A stretch of 40,102 bases of DNA. It comes from Lentzea sp. NBRC 105346 (GTDB lineage Bacteria > Actinomycetota > Actinomycetes > Mycobacteriales > Pseudonocardiaceae). A program made the position numbers and the translations under genes. The notes below the pieces were generated by a model. The model searched no databases. It saw nothing but the letters and a program-made list of their open reading frames with translations, and was not told the origin of the DNA. The stretch covers positions 1-40,102 of the forward strand of contig NZ_BSTQ01000033.1 in NCBI RefSeq assembly GCF_030269605.1, in the 5' to 3' direction. Numbering within the stretch: position 1 is the stretch's first letter; each line of letters starts with the position of its first letter. Below are positions 7,122 to 14,298 of this stretch, piece after piece.

Positions 7122-7904
7122 GTGGACATCAAGGTGCTTGGACCGCTGGAGGCGCACGACAACGGCGTGTCCATCACGCCGACCGCGAGCAAGCCGCGCC
7201 AGGTTCTCGCGCTGCTCGGCCTGCACGCGGGGCACGTCGTCACGGTCCCGGCGTTGATCGAGGAACTGTGGGGCATGGCGCCGCCGCGCAGCGCGCTCAC
7301 CACGTTGCAGACCTACGTGCTGCAGGTGCGCCGCCGCATCGAGGCCGCGGGCGCCGACGCGGCGAAGGACGTCCTCGTCACCCGCTACGGCGGCTACCTG
7401 CTGGAGATCGGTACCGGCCGGGTGGACGTCGTGGAGTACGAGAGGCTGGCCGCGCAGGGGCAGCGCGCCCTCGAGGCCGGCGAGTTGGAAAGGGCTTCCC
7501 GCCTGCTGCGATCGGCTTTGCAGGTGTGGCGCGGACCGGTGCTCGCCGACGTGCGCATCGGCCTGCGGCTGGGCATGGAGGTCACCAGGCTGGAGGAGAG
7601 CCGGCTCGGCGTGCTGGAGGCCCAGATGGACGCCGATCTCCGCCTGGGCCGGCACCAGAAGTTGCTGGGAGAGCTGGCGTTACTGACCGCGCAGCACCCG
7701 TTGCACGAGAACTTCTGCGCGCAGCACATGCTGGCGCTCTACCGGTCCGGCAGGCAGTCCCGCGCGCTGGAGGCCTACCGGACGTTGCACGACCGCATCG
7801 TCGAGGAGCTCGGACTCGCCCCGTCGGAACGGCTGCGCCGGTTGCACCAGGCGATCCTGACGGCCGACCCGAGTCTCACCCCGGTTCCACAACTCGCCGG
7901 GTAG
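7122..7904 (+). CDS. SARP-family transcriptional activator (SARP 1)
   Basis: A 260-residue Streptomyces antibiotic regulatory protein-type activator, the length of ActII-ORF4/RedD-class SARPs. The N-terminal winged-helix DNA-binding domain (about 1-95) has VLGPLEAHDNG, KPRQVLALLGLHAG and the recognition region PPRSALTTLQTYVLQVRR. The bacterial transcriptional activation domain follows (about 100-250) with LEESRLGVLEAQMDADLRLGRH and ALEAYRTLHDRIVEELGLAPS. GTG 7122 is chosen because it has a strong ribosome site (GGGAGA) and aligns with the start of the second SARP; the frame is open back to 7017 without homology. The C-terminus runs close to the regulator gene at 7948. It probably activates the RiPP locus or its regulators; binding sites were not identified with certainty. 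Confidence 0.95.
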   Translation: MDIKVLGPLEAHDNGVSITPTASKPRQVLALLGLHAGHVVTVPALIEELWGMAPPRSALTTLQTYVLQVRRRIEAAGADAAKDVLVTRYGGYLLEIGTGRVDVVEYERLAAQGQRALEAGELERASRLLRSALQVWRGPVLADVRIGLRLGMEVTRLEESRLGVLEAQMDADLRLGRHQKLLGELALLTAQHPLHENFCAQHMLALYRSGRQSRALEAYRTLHDRIVEELGLAPSERLRRLHQAILTADPSLTPVPQLAG

Positions 7905-7947
7905 TCAGTGGGTAGTGTGTGCGAACTGGGTGGAGGGGACGGCAGAG

Positions 7948-8553
7948 ATGATCAGGGTGTTGCTCGCGGAGGACATGCATATGGTCCGTGGCGCACTGGT
8001 GGCTCTGCTCGATCTCGAACCCGATATCGAAGTCGTCGCCGAAGTCGACTCCGGCGACCAGATCGTCTCGATGGTGCAGGAGCACGAGCCCGACGTCGCC
8101 GTGATCGACATCGACCTTCCGGTCCTCGACGGACTCAGTGCCGCCACCACGATCCGCGCCACCCTGCCCGGTGTGCGCACCCTGATGCTGACCAGCCTGG
8201 CCCGCCCCGGCACGCTGCGCCGCGCGCTCGCCGCGGGAGTGGACGGCTTCATTCTCAAGGACGCCCCGCCCGCGAAACTGGCCGCCGCCATCCGCGACGT
8301 CGCCGCCGGTCGTCGCGTTGTGGACAGTCAGCTGGCCCTCGCCGCGTGGGACCGCGGCGAATGCCCGTTGACCGAGCGCGAGCTCGAAGTGCTGCGCCTG
8401 GCCGCCAACGGTACCGACGCGCCCGAGATCGCCAAGGTGTTGTCGCTGTCCGCGGGGACGGTCCGCAACTACCTCACGGCCGTCGTGGCCAAACTGGACG
8501 CGCGCAACCGCGTGGACGCGATCCGCATCGCCTCCGACGCCGGTTGGCTCTAA
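7948..8553 (+). CDS. NarL/LuxR-family response regulator (system 2)
   Basis: A 201-residue paralogue of the regulator at 5193, with the same length and the same key residues: E8/D9, D54 in VIDIDLPVLDG, T82 and K104 in FILKDAP. The LuxR-type helix-turn-helix is at the C-terminus (ERELEVLRLAANG, SAGTVRNYLTAVVAKL). ATG 7948 aligns with the paralogue; an upstream in-frame ATG at 7915 would add 11 residues without homology. The start is 43 bp after the SARP 1 stop on the same strand, so the two can be cotranscribed. It converges on the tandem double kinase, its likely partner, with a long hairpin between them. Confidence 0.95.
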   Translation: MIRVLLAEDMHMVRGALVALLDLEPDIEVVAEVDSGDQIVSMVQEHEPDVAVIDIDLPVLDGLSAATTIRATLPGVRTLMLTSLARPGTLRRALAAGVDGFILKDAPPAKLAAAIRDVAAGRRVVDSQLALAAWDRGECPLTERELEVLRLAANGTDAPEIAKVLSLSAGTVRNYLTAVVAKLDARNRVDAIRIASDAGWL

Positions 8554-8563
8554 GCCTTACATA

Positions 8564-8620
8564 GTGCCGTTAAGGCCACCTTTACTGCGTCCAACGCAGT
8601 AAAGGTGGCCTTAACGGCAC
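8564..8620. terminator. Perfect 26-bp hairpin between convergent genes
   Basis: The arms 8564-8589 and 8595-8620 are perfectly complementary over 26 bp with a 5-nt loop TCCAA. The hairpin sits 10 bp after the regulator stop and 4 bp after the kinase stop, so it can terminate both. Its outer sequence GTGCCGTTAAGG resembles that of the hairpin at 22997 (GTGCCGTGAAGG). Confidence 0.85.
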
Positions 8621-8624
8621 CACC

Positions 8625-10946
8625 TCACGCCAGGGGGATCGTCGCTTGTAGACGGTAGGTGTCGTCGATGGTGTGGGCTTCGAGGCGGCCGCCCACGTCG
8701 CTGACCCTGGCGGTGAGGTTGTGGATCCCGCTGCCGCCCCCGTTGCGCGACACCCCGGGCAGCACGCCGTCGTTCACGATGGCCATGGTGAGCCGATCCT
8801 CCTGCCGCGACAGCGTGATCTCGCAGTTCGAGGCCTTGCTGTGCCGCAACAGGTTCGTGACGCCCTCGCGCAGCACGGTGGCCAGTGTGGTGCGCACGTC
8901 CTGCGGCAGCTCGCACGGGTCGAGGCGCAGCGTGACGTTGATGTTCGCGGCGGCCAGAAGTGCTCGCGCGGACACGGTTTCCTCGTCCAGCGACATCTCG
9001 CGGTACGACGAGGCGACCGCGCGGACGTCCGCCAGCGCCTGCCGGGAGATGTCCAGGATGCCGGACAGTTCCTGTTGCGCCCGTTCGGGATCGCGCGCCA
9101 CGAGCCGGGTTGTAAGCTCGCTCTTCAGGGTGATCGCGGACAAGCTGTAGCCGAGCAGGTCGTGCAGGTCGCGTGCGAACCGCAGGCGCTCCCGCGTGAC
9201 GGCGGCGTGCGCCAGCTCGCTCCGCGCGTCGTGCAGCTTCTGCACCATGGAACGCAGGCGCGACAGGCCGAACGCGACCAGACCCTGGTTGATGGTGACC
9301 AGCGAGCCGTACACGATGTTGATGGTGTTGCCGCTGAACGCCCAGTGCGCGGCGCTGCCCGTCAGCATCACGGCGAGGAACACCGGGATGCCCAGGCGCG
9401 GCGGCAGCACCAGCAGCGACGCACCGGCGAGGAACCCCGTCATGCCGAGGAACGGGTTCTCGAACAGCAGCACCGGCAGGTACGTGATCACGGCCTGCGC
9501 GCCCAGCAGCGTGTAGCCGAGGCGCGAGCGCACGGCGGCGCTGGGCCGGCTGAAGAACCCGAGCATCAACGCCCAGCTCGCGACGACGCACGAGATGCCC
9601 ACGACCTGCGCGGTGAGCGGCAGGTGCCGCGCGAACACGAGGATGATCGAGCTGACCGCGTACCCGGTGAAGACGGCCGCGGCGATGACGAAACCCAGCC
9701 GTGGCGCCATCTCCGGCCCGCGCACGACCCGCTTCACGTCCGGGTCCGTGCTCTCCGTGCCGGACAACGGGATCGTCGCGAAAAGCCGGTAGGTGTCGTC
9801 GTCGACCTGTGCGGTGAGCGACCCGCCGAGCGCCTTGACGCGCTGGGTGAGGTTGCCCAGGCCGTTGCCGGGGCCGTGTGATTCCACGTCCGCGCGCACA
9901 CCGTCGTTGACGATCTCGATGGACACGTCGGAGCCGGTGCGTGACACGGTGATCGCGCAGTTCTCGGCCTTGCTGTGCCGCAACAGGTTCGTGACGCCCT
10001 CACGCAGCACGGTGGCGAGCACGGTACGCACCCGCGGCGCCAGGTCGCCGGGCGTCGCCCGCACCTCCACGGCGACCTCGGCGGCCGTCAGCACCGATCG
10101 CGCCGAGGCGAGCTCGTCGTCGAGCGAGAGCTCCCGGTACGAGGAGGCGACGGCCCGCACGTCGGACAGCGCCTGCCGGGAGATGCCGAGGATCTCGTCG
10201 AGCTCCTGCTTCGCGCGGTCGGGCTGTGCCGGGACGAGCCGGTGCGTGAGCTCGGTCTTGAGCGTGACGGCCGAGAGGCTGAACCCGAGCAGGTCGTGCA
10301 GGTCGCGCGCGAACCGCAGCCGTTCCCGTGCCACGGCCAGGCCGGCCAGCTCGGAGCGCGCGTCCTCCAGCTCGCGCACCAGCAGCCGCAGCCGCGACAA
10401 CCCGTACACGACCAGCCCGAACGTCATCGTCAGGTTCGCGATGTAGCCGACCTCGAGGCCGGTGCCGGTGAGGTTGTACTGGATGAACCCGGCGACCGCG
10501 GCGATGCCCGCGAACGCCGCCCACCCGGCGGCCGCGGGCCGCAGCACCAGCAGCGCGTCGCCCGCGAGGAAGCCGGGCATGCCGGTCCACGCCTCGTGGT
10601 AGAAGGCCATCGGCACGAACGTGAGCAGGCCCTGCGTGAGCAGTGCCGCGTAGCCGCGCGGACCGCTCACGTCCGCGCCCGGCCGGCTGAAGAATCCCAG
10701 CTGCAGCACCATCATCAGCGCCAGGCTCGCCGCCGCGGGCACCCAGTGCGTGGGCGAGGGGTCGTCGGCGTATACGTACTGGAAGGCGTTCACGGCGAAG
10801 CCGGCGAACACCACGGTGACGACGAGGAGCGCGAGCCGGGGAGCGAGCCCAGCCGCTCGGCCCTGGCCGTCGCTCTCCGGCCACAACACGGAGTCGAGGC
10901 GTCCTGCCACAACCGCTCCCATGCGAAGAGTCCGGGACCTCGCCAT
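8625..10946 (-). CDS. Tandem double histidine kinase, two complete DesK-like modules in one chain
   Basis: A 773-residue protein made of two full sensor kinases head to tail. Module 1 (about 1-395) has several membrane segments (about 35-185), then His217 in ARDLHDLLGFSLSA and an ATPase domain with N320 (REGVTNLLRHSKAENC), IVNDGV and GNGLGNLTQRV. A hydrophilic linker of about 20 residues (STDPDVKRVVRGPE) leads to module 2 (about 415-773), with a new membrane region, His595 in ARDLHDLLGYSLSA, N698 and GSGIHNLTARV. Both modules keep the His and ATP-binding residues, so neither looks degenerate. No stop or frameshift separates them. Start taken at ATG 10946; ATG 10922 is an alternative. The likely partner is the convergent regulator at 7948. 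Confidence 0.93.
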   Translation of the reverse strand: MARSRTLRMGAVVAGRLDSVLWPESDGQGRAAGLAPRLALLVVTVVFAGFAVNAFQYVYADDPSPTHWVPAAASLALMMVLQLGFFSRPGADVSGPRGYAALLTQGLLTFVPMAFYHEAWTGMPGFLAGDALLVLRPAAAGWAAFAGIAAVAGFIQYNLTGTGLEVGYIANLTMTFGLVVYGLSRLRLLVRELEDARSELAGLAVARERLRFARDLHDLLGFSLSAVTLKTELTHRLVPAQPDRAKQELDEILGISRQALSDVRAVASSYRELSLDDELASARSVLTAAEVAVEVRATPGDLAPRVRTVLATVLREGVTNLLRHSKAENCAITVSRTGSDVSIEIVNDGVRADVESHGPGNGLGNLTQRVKALGGSLTAQVDDDTYRLFATIPLSGTESTDPDVKRVVRGPEMAPRLGFVIAAAVFTGYAVSSIILVFARHLPLTAQVVGISCVVASWALMLGFFSRPSAAVRSRLGYTLLGAQAVITYLPVLLFENPFLGMTGFLAGASLLVLPPRLGIPVFLAVMLTGSAAHWAFSGNTINIVYGSLVTINQGLVAFGLSRLRSMVQKLHDARSELAHAAVTRERLRFARDLHDLLGYSLSAITLKSELTTRLVARDPERAQQELSGILDISRQALADVRAVASSYREMSLDEETVSARALLAAANINVTLRLDPCELPQDVRTTLATVLREGVTNLLRHSKASNCEITLSRQEDRLTMAIVNDGVLPGVSRNGGGSGIHNLTARVSDVGGRLEAHTIDDTYRLQATIPLA

Positions 10947-10947
10947 G

Positions 10948-11664
10948 CTACCGGCGGCCTGTCGAGGTCCTGTCGGTTTTCCCAGTCCTGTCAGTGAGGA
11001 TGAAACCAGCGCCGGTCAGATACGCGATGACATCCGACACGACCTCGGATCCGGTCTCCGTACCGGTTCCGACCTCGGCGATCGTCGTCTCACCGTCCAA
11101 GAGAGACTTCGCGATCGCGGTGGCGGGCGGCCGGTGCAGCACGGCCGTGTAGGCCAGCCCCGGACACGTCAGCACCTGGTCACCGTCGATGTCCTCGATC
11201 GCCGTCCCCGGCTTGAGGTTCATCGGTTCAGAGTCACCCACATGGGGGCAGCGGAAGATCGCGTCACCGGCCACCGCGACCAGGGACAGGATCGGCCCCG
11301 CGCCGTCGTGCAGCCCGAGCGACGGCACCATGCAGCCACCCAGTTCGTCGAGCGTGCGCCGCAGCCGTAGCCAATGCGGCCCCAGGCGGCCCGTCTGCTT
11401 CCACAGCGTGAAGTCGTCGTGCAGCACCGGGATGTTCTCCAGCGACACCGGGCCCAAACCCATGCGGTGCAACGCTTCCCGCACCAGCTTGCCGCTGTCG
11501 CCCAGCTCGATCGCGCCCCATCTGCCGTGCACCGTGAGCCGCCCCTCGCGTGAGCTGATCAACGTGTCCTCCAGCAACGAGAACAGCGGTCGCCCGAAGG
11601 GGATGTGTGAGGTCACGGCACTACTCCAGCTCTGCCCGGGCCGCGCGAGATCCATGCCGGTCAC
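10948..11664 (-). CDS. SagB-like N-terminal domain protein without nitroreductase domain
   Basis: A protein of about 238 residues, coupled to the cyclodehydratase gene: GTG 11664 overlaps that gene's TGA (GTGA), and ATG 11655 lies 5 bp beyond it. It resembles the N-terminal part of actinobacterial SagB/ThcOx-type proteins from azole peptide loci (SREGRLTVHGRWGAIELG, RLRRTLDELGGCMVPSLGL, GPILSLVAVAGDAIFRC). A second segment resembles a PqqD/winged-helix unit (LDGETTIAEVG to VIAYLTGAGFILTD). The FMN-binding nitroreductase domain that would oxidise azolines to azoles is absent, as the protein stops there. It could be a scaffold or leader-binding subunit. The family assignment is from remembered resemblance, so moderate. 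The open frame continues upstream to 12714 but is antisense-like noise there. Confidence 0.7.
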   Translation of the reverse strand: MTGMDLARPGQSWSSAVTSHIPFGRPLFSLLEDTLISSREGRLTVHGRWGAIELGDSGKLVREALHRMGLGPVSLENIPVLHDDFTLWKQTGRLGPHWLRLRRTLDELGGCMVPSLGLHDGAGPILSLVAVAGDAIFRCPHVGDSEPMNLKPGTAIEDIDGDQVLTCPGLAYTAVLHRPPATAIAKSLLDGETTIAEVGTGTETGSEVVSDVIAYLTGAGFILTDRTGKTDRTSTGRR

Positions 11665-13889
11665 AGGAACATCGGGACCGGGTTGAGTTCTTCCAGCGCG
11701 ACAGGTCGCTCCACCCGTCCCAGGCTTAGCGGGACGTCGTAGAGCCGTCCTGGAGCGAGCCTTGACCAGAAGTGCCGCATCCCCGGCACGATCACCTTCA
11801 CCACCGGGATTCCGGTATCGGGTCTGGTCTGGTCGAGGACGAGCAGTTCCAGTCCGGCGTTCTCCACTCGTGCCCGCAACGTTTCCACGTCGTCGCGCAA
11901 ATCCTTCTGTGGCAAGTAAACGTGCTCCTCGGCTCGAGCGTTCTGGTCGGGCAGCAGGTAGGGCTGGTTCTCCGTGGTGGCGTGCAGCAGCCAGCGGCGG
12001 AGGTCGACGTCCATGGCGTGCCACGAGTTCTCCCGGATGTCCAGTACCGGCGGCATGACCTGGTTCAGCTCGGTGAGCGCGCGGCGCACCGCGGCCCGCG
12101 GGTCGAGATGTGCGCCGAAACCGAACACGATGTCCTCCCGTGGACCGGCGACGTTGCGGGAGATCGCCGCCATGGCGGGCACCGCGAGGTCGGCGGTCAG
12201 GTCGAGCACCCACACCTCGCGTCCCAGGCCGGCGTACACCTCGCGCAGTTCGTCGACGAACGGGTCGTGCAGCGCGTCCAGGTCGACCGCGGGCATGGGC
12301 GTGCGGTGGTACCACCACAACGCGACCGCGTCCCGTTCGATCACTTCGAGCAGCCCTTGCAGCACGGCGTCCTCGATGCTCGCGCCGGCCGCGCACCCGT
12401 TGGAGTTCGCGGTGATCGACGCGGGCGAGGGCGCGCCGTAGTACAGCGACGCGGTCGGCATCAGCCGGTGGTGGCCGTGGGTGACCGACCACACCGGGGT
12501 CCAGTCGAGCACGGCGTGTTCGTCGAACGGCTCCGGCACGTGCTGGAACGGCGAGTGCTCGGCGTTCCACCACGTCCGGGTCTCGAACTGGCGCGGGTGG
12601 TAGAGCTGGAACGTGTCCGGATGCACGGCGTCGTCGCCGATTGAACGGAAGCTGCCGCGCACGCGGGCCTCGTCGCCCTGGTACGTGCCGCTGTAGCGTT
12701 CGACGGCCTCGCACAGCGCGCCGACCTCGGCGTGCAGCGGCGTGACGCCCTTGCCACCGTTCTCGCAGCGCAGCGTCGAGCGCAGGCCGTCGAGGCCGGT
12801 GCCGGCGGCGACGTTCGTGCCGGAGCGGTAGGAGTTGAAGAACGCCGGACCGCGGTCGTCGCGGCGGATCTCCTTCACCACTCCGGAAACCGGGCTCACC
12901 AGGTGTCCGTAGCGGTCGAGCATGTCCTGCGGAGTCGCGGCACGGTGGCCGGACTTCTTGAAGCGCGACGTGAACCGGACCGGCCGCGAGGCCCGCTCGC
13001 GCACCAGGTCCGGGTCACCGCACGCGTGGCACTGCGGGAGCGTGCGCACGGCGTGGCGGGTGGCCTTGAGCTCCAGGCTGTCGAACGCCCAGATGTCGCG
13101 CTGGCCGGGGTTGCGGTGACCGGCGAGCCATTTCGTGGTCTCCAGCGCCGCGATCTCGCACGCGGTGGCCGCGACCGGCGGCAGCCCGACCGGGGGCCGG
13201 GCCGCGGGACCGAGCCGGCCGCGCACGGCCTGCACGTGGGCCTCGGCGGGACGGTTGTGCCTGAGCCGGGTGGCGAGGCAATGCCAGCAGGCGCCCTCGC
13301 CGGGCGTGAAGAACGGGCCGACCCACACCTGGGTGCCGGTCGGCTTCACCAGCAGCCACGGCGTGCCCGTGCGGCGGTGTTCGGCGTCGATGTCGTGCAG
13401 TTCGGGAGCGAGGTAGTCGGAGCAGACGACGACTGAAAGATCAGCCACGTCGCCGTCGACCGCGACCTCCAGCTCGGCGTGGTGGAGCGCGGTGAGCAGG
13501 GGTTCGGTCGGCGCCCCGCCGACACCCATGACGCGCACGCGGGCACACCGCGTGGCGCCGATGGCGGCGGAGGCGTCCAGACCGGCGGCGTCCCAGTAGG
13601 CGAGCGCCGCCGGGTCGTCCGGATCTTCGACGGTGCGGGTGCCGATGAGCCCGGCGGCACCCAGCCGGTTGAGCAGGCGGCCCGCCTGGTCGGCGGACAC
13701 GTCCTCGGGCAGGTCCCTCAGCAGGGCCGAGAGGTCCCTCGTTCCGTCCAGCAGTGAGGCAAGCAGTTCGACATGAGGGCCTTGCAGGGCCGTCACCCCG
13801 CTGTCCGAGAACAGGTAGACCGCCTCTCCCGGCACGATCTCCGGTCTCAGATGGCGCTTGAAGCCGATTCTTCCGGCACCGCTGGACAT
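11661..13889 (-). CDS. Fused RiPP cyclodehydratase: leader-binding, E1-like and YcaO domains
   Basis: A 742-residue enzyme expected to convert Cys/Ser/Thr of a precursor to azolines using ATP. Residues 1-90 look like a PqqD-type winged helix (RRE) that binds leaders (VYLFSDSGVTALQGPHVELLASLLDG). Residues 110-300 form the E1/ThiF-like domain, with Zn ligands C201/C204 (CWHC) and C287/C290 (CHAC). The YcaO domain follows, with LHAEVGALCEAVERYSG (about 385-401), SNGCAAGASIEDAVLQGLLEVIERDA (496-521) and a C-terminus ending NPVPMFL, the proline-rich tail of azoline-forming YcaO enzymes. ATG 13889 has GAGG upstream; the frame is open to 13964, but that would overrun the precursor stop. It is translated 23 bp after the precursor gene, and its TGA overlaps the next start. 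Confidence 0.95.
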   Translation of the reverse strand: MSSGAGRIGFKRHLRPEIVPGEAVYLFSDSGVTALQGPHVELLASLLDGTRDLSALLRDLPEDVSADQAGRLLNRLGAAGLIGTRTVEDPDDPAALAYWDAAGLDASAAIGATRCARVRVMGVGGAPTEPLLTALHHAELEVAVDGDVADLSVVVCSDYLAPELHDIDAEHRRTGTPWLLVKPTGTQVWVGPFFTPGEGACWHCLATRLRHNRPAEAHVQAVRGRLGPAARPPVGLPPVAATACEIAALETTKWLAGHRNPGQRDIWAFDSLELKATRHAVRTLPQCHACGDPDLVRERASRPVRFTSRFKKSGHRAATPQDMLDRYGHLVSPVSGVVKEIRRDDRGPAFFNSYRSGTNVAAGTGLDGLRSTLRCENGGKGVTPLHAEVGALCEAVERYSGTYQGDEARVRGSFRSIGDDAVHPDTFQLYHPRQFETRTWWNAEHSPFQHVPEPFDEHAVLDWTPVWSVTHGHHRLMPTASLYYGAPSPASITANSNGCAAGASIEDAVLQGLLEVIERDAVALWWYHRTPMPAVDLDALHDPFVDELREVYAGLGREVWVLDLTADLAVPAMAAISRNVAGPREDIVFGFGAHLDPRAAVRRALTELNQVMPPVLDIRENSWHAMDVDLRRWLLHATTENQPYLLPDQNARAEEHVYLPQKDLRDDVETLRARVENAGLELLVLDQTRPDTGIPVVKVIVPGMRHFWSRLAPGRLYDVPLSLGRVERPVALEELNPVPMFL

Positions 13890-13912
13890 GGGCTGACCTC
13901 GCCTCGGCGTGG

Positions 13913-14065
13913 TCAGGCCGCGGCGGATGTGCTGTTGTGGCCGATGATCACCGGGCCGCCGCAATGGACCGTGAAGGCCATCAGGTCGAGGTCGCCTGCC
14001 GCGCCGGAGTCGAACTCGTGGATGACCAGTTCGGTGTCCTCGGCGGTGATCTGCGTGCTGAACAT
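13913..14065 (-). CDS. Candidate RiPP precursor peptide, 50 aa
   Basis: Small gene found by reading the minus strand upstream of the cyclodehydratase. ATG 14065 has an excellent ribosome site (GGGGAGA, 6 nt away), and TGA at 13913 is 23 bp before the enzyme start. The peptide begins MFSTQITAEDTELVIHEF. Residues 9-27 are acidic (five Asp, three Glu, no Lys or Arg), like a leader. The C-terminal 20 residues contain one Cys (35, in VHCGGPVI), Thr32 and the cluster Ser45-Thr46-Ser47 (GHNSTSAAA), all possible heterocyclisation sites. A leader/core boundary might fall near DLMA (residues 27-30). The sequence is not one I can place in a known RiPP family. Its position, ribosome site, composition and operon context give good support; translation and processing remain unproven. 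Confidence 0.85.
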   Translation of the reverse strand: MFSTQITAEDTELVIHEFDSGAAGDLDLMAFTVHCGGPVIIGHNSTSAAA

Positions 14066-14146
14066 CGGTGTCTCCCCTTGGGTCGGCGTCTCATCTGGAA
14101 GTGCTGGCAGCGATTCTGTGTTCCGGGGAGATGGCCTCGGTAGTTA

Positions 14147-14277
14147 CGCGTTAACGCGCCGGAATATGAAGTTCTCACACCCCCGCACGGGGTGACTTCA
14201 CGCCGAACTGGTGGTAGCGGCACTGCCGCTCGGCCCCCTCCGTGCGATGGACTGCGGTGCACATCTTTTTGTGCACC
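14147..14277. promoter_or_regulatory. Divergent control region between precursor and SARP 2
   Basis: The 233-bp gap between the precursor and SARP 2 starts holds three dyad elements. CGCGTTAACGCG (14147-14158) is a perfect 12-bp palindrome. CACCCC-N5-GGGGTG (14178-14194) has flanking GAAGT/ACTTC halves at 14168-14172 and 14195-14199. GGTGCAC-N8-GTGCACC (14256-14277) lies 21 bp before the SARP 2 start and resembles the TGCAC/GTGCA repeat before SARP 1. On the precursor strand the bases around the palindrome read CGTTAACGCGTAACT, a heptamer-like direct repeat such as SARPs bind, but this is weak. Confidence 0.5.
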
Positions 14278-14298
14278 ATCCAGGGGAGGGAGCCCGCG

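Noticed and set aside
8625..10946. Assembly artefact producing the double kinase
   Set aside because: The two halves differ at many positions and the linker is unique, so a collapsed or duplicated assembly is unlikely.
11772..12644. Antisense open frames opposite the cyclodehydratase, and long antisense frames opposite sucB, lpd, pepA and asnB
   Set aside because: High GC keeps the opposite strand open. Their translations are low-complexity Arg/His/Gly/Val sequence, and the sense genes carry clear catalytic motifs.
11665..12714. Upstream extension of the SagB-like gene into a 588-aa protein
   Set aside because: The extra 350 residues are in another frame of the cyclodehydratase, with Arg/Gly-rich composition, and recognisable sequence begins only after 11664.
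13913..14065. FxLD-type class I lanthipeptide precursor
   Set aside because: The leader has an LDL stretch, but no LanB, LanC or methyltransferase genes accompany it; the modifying enzyme is a YcaO cyclodehydratase.
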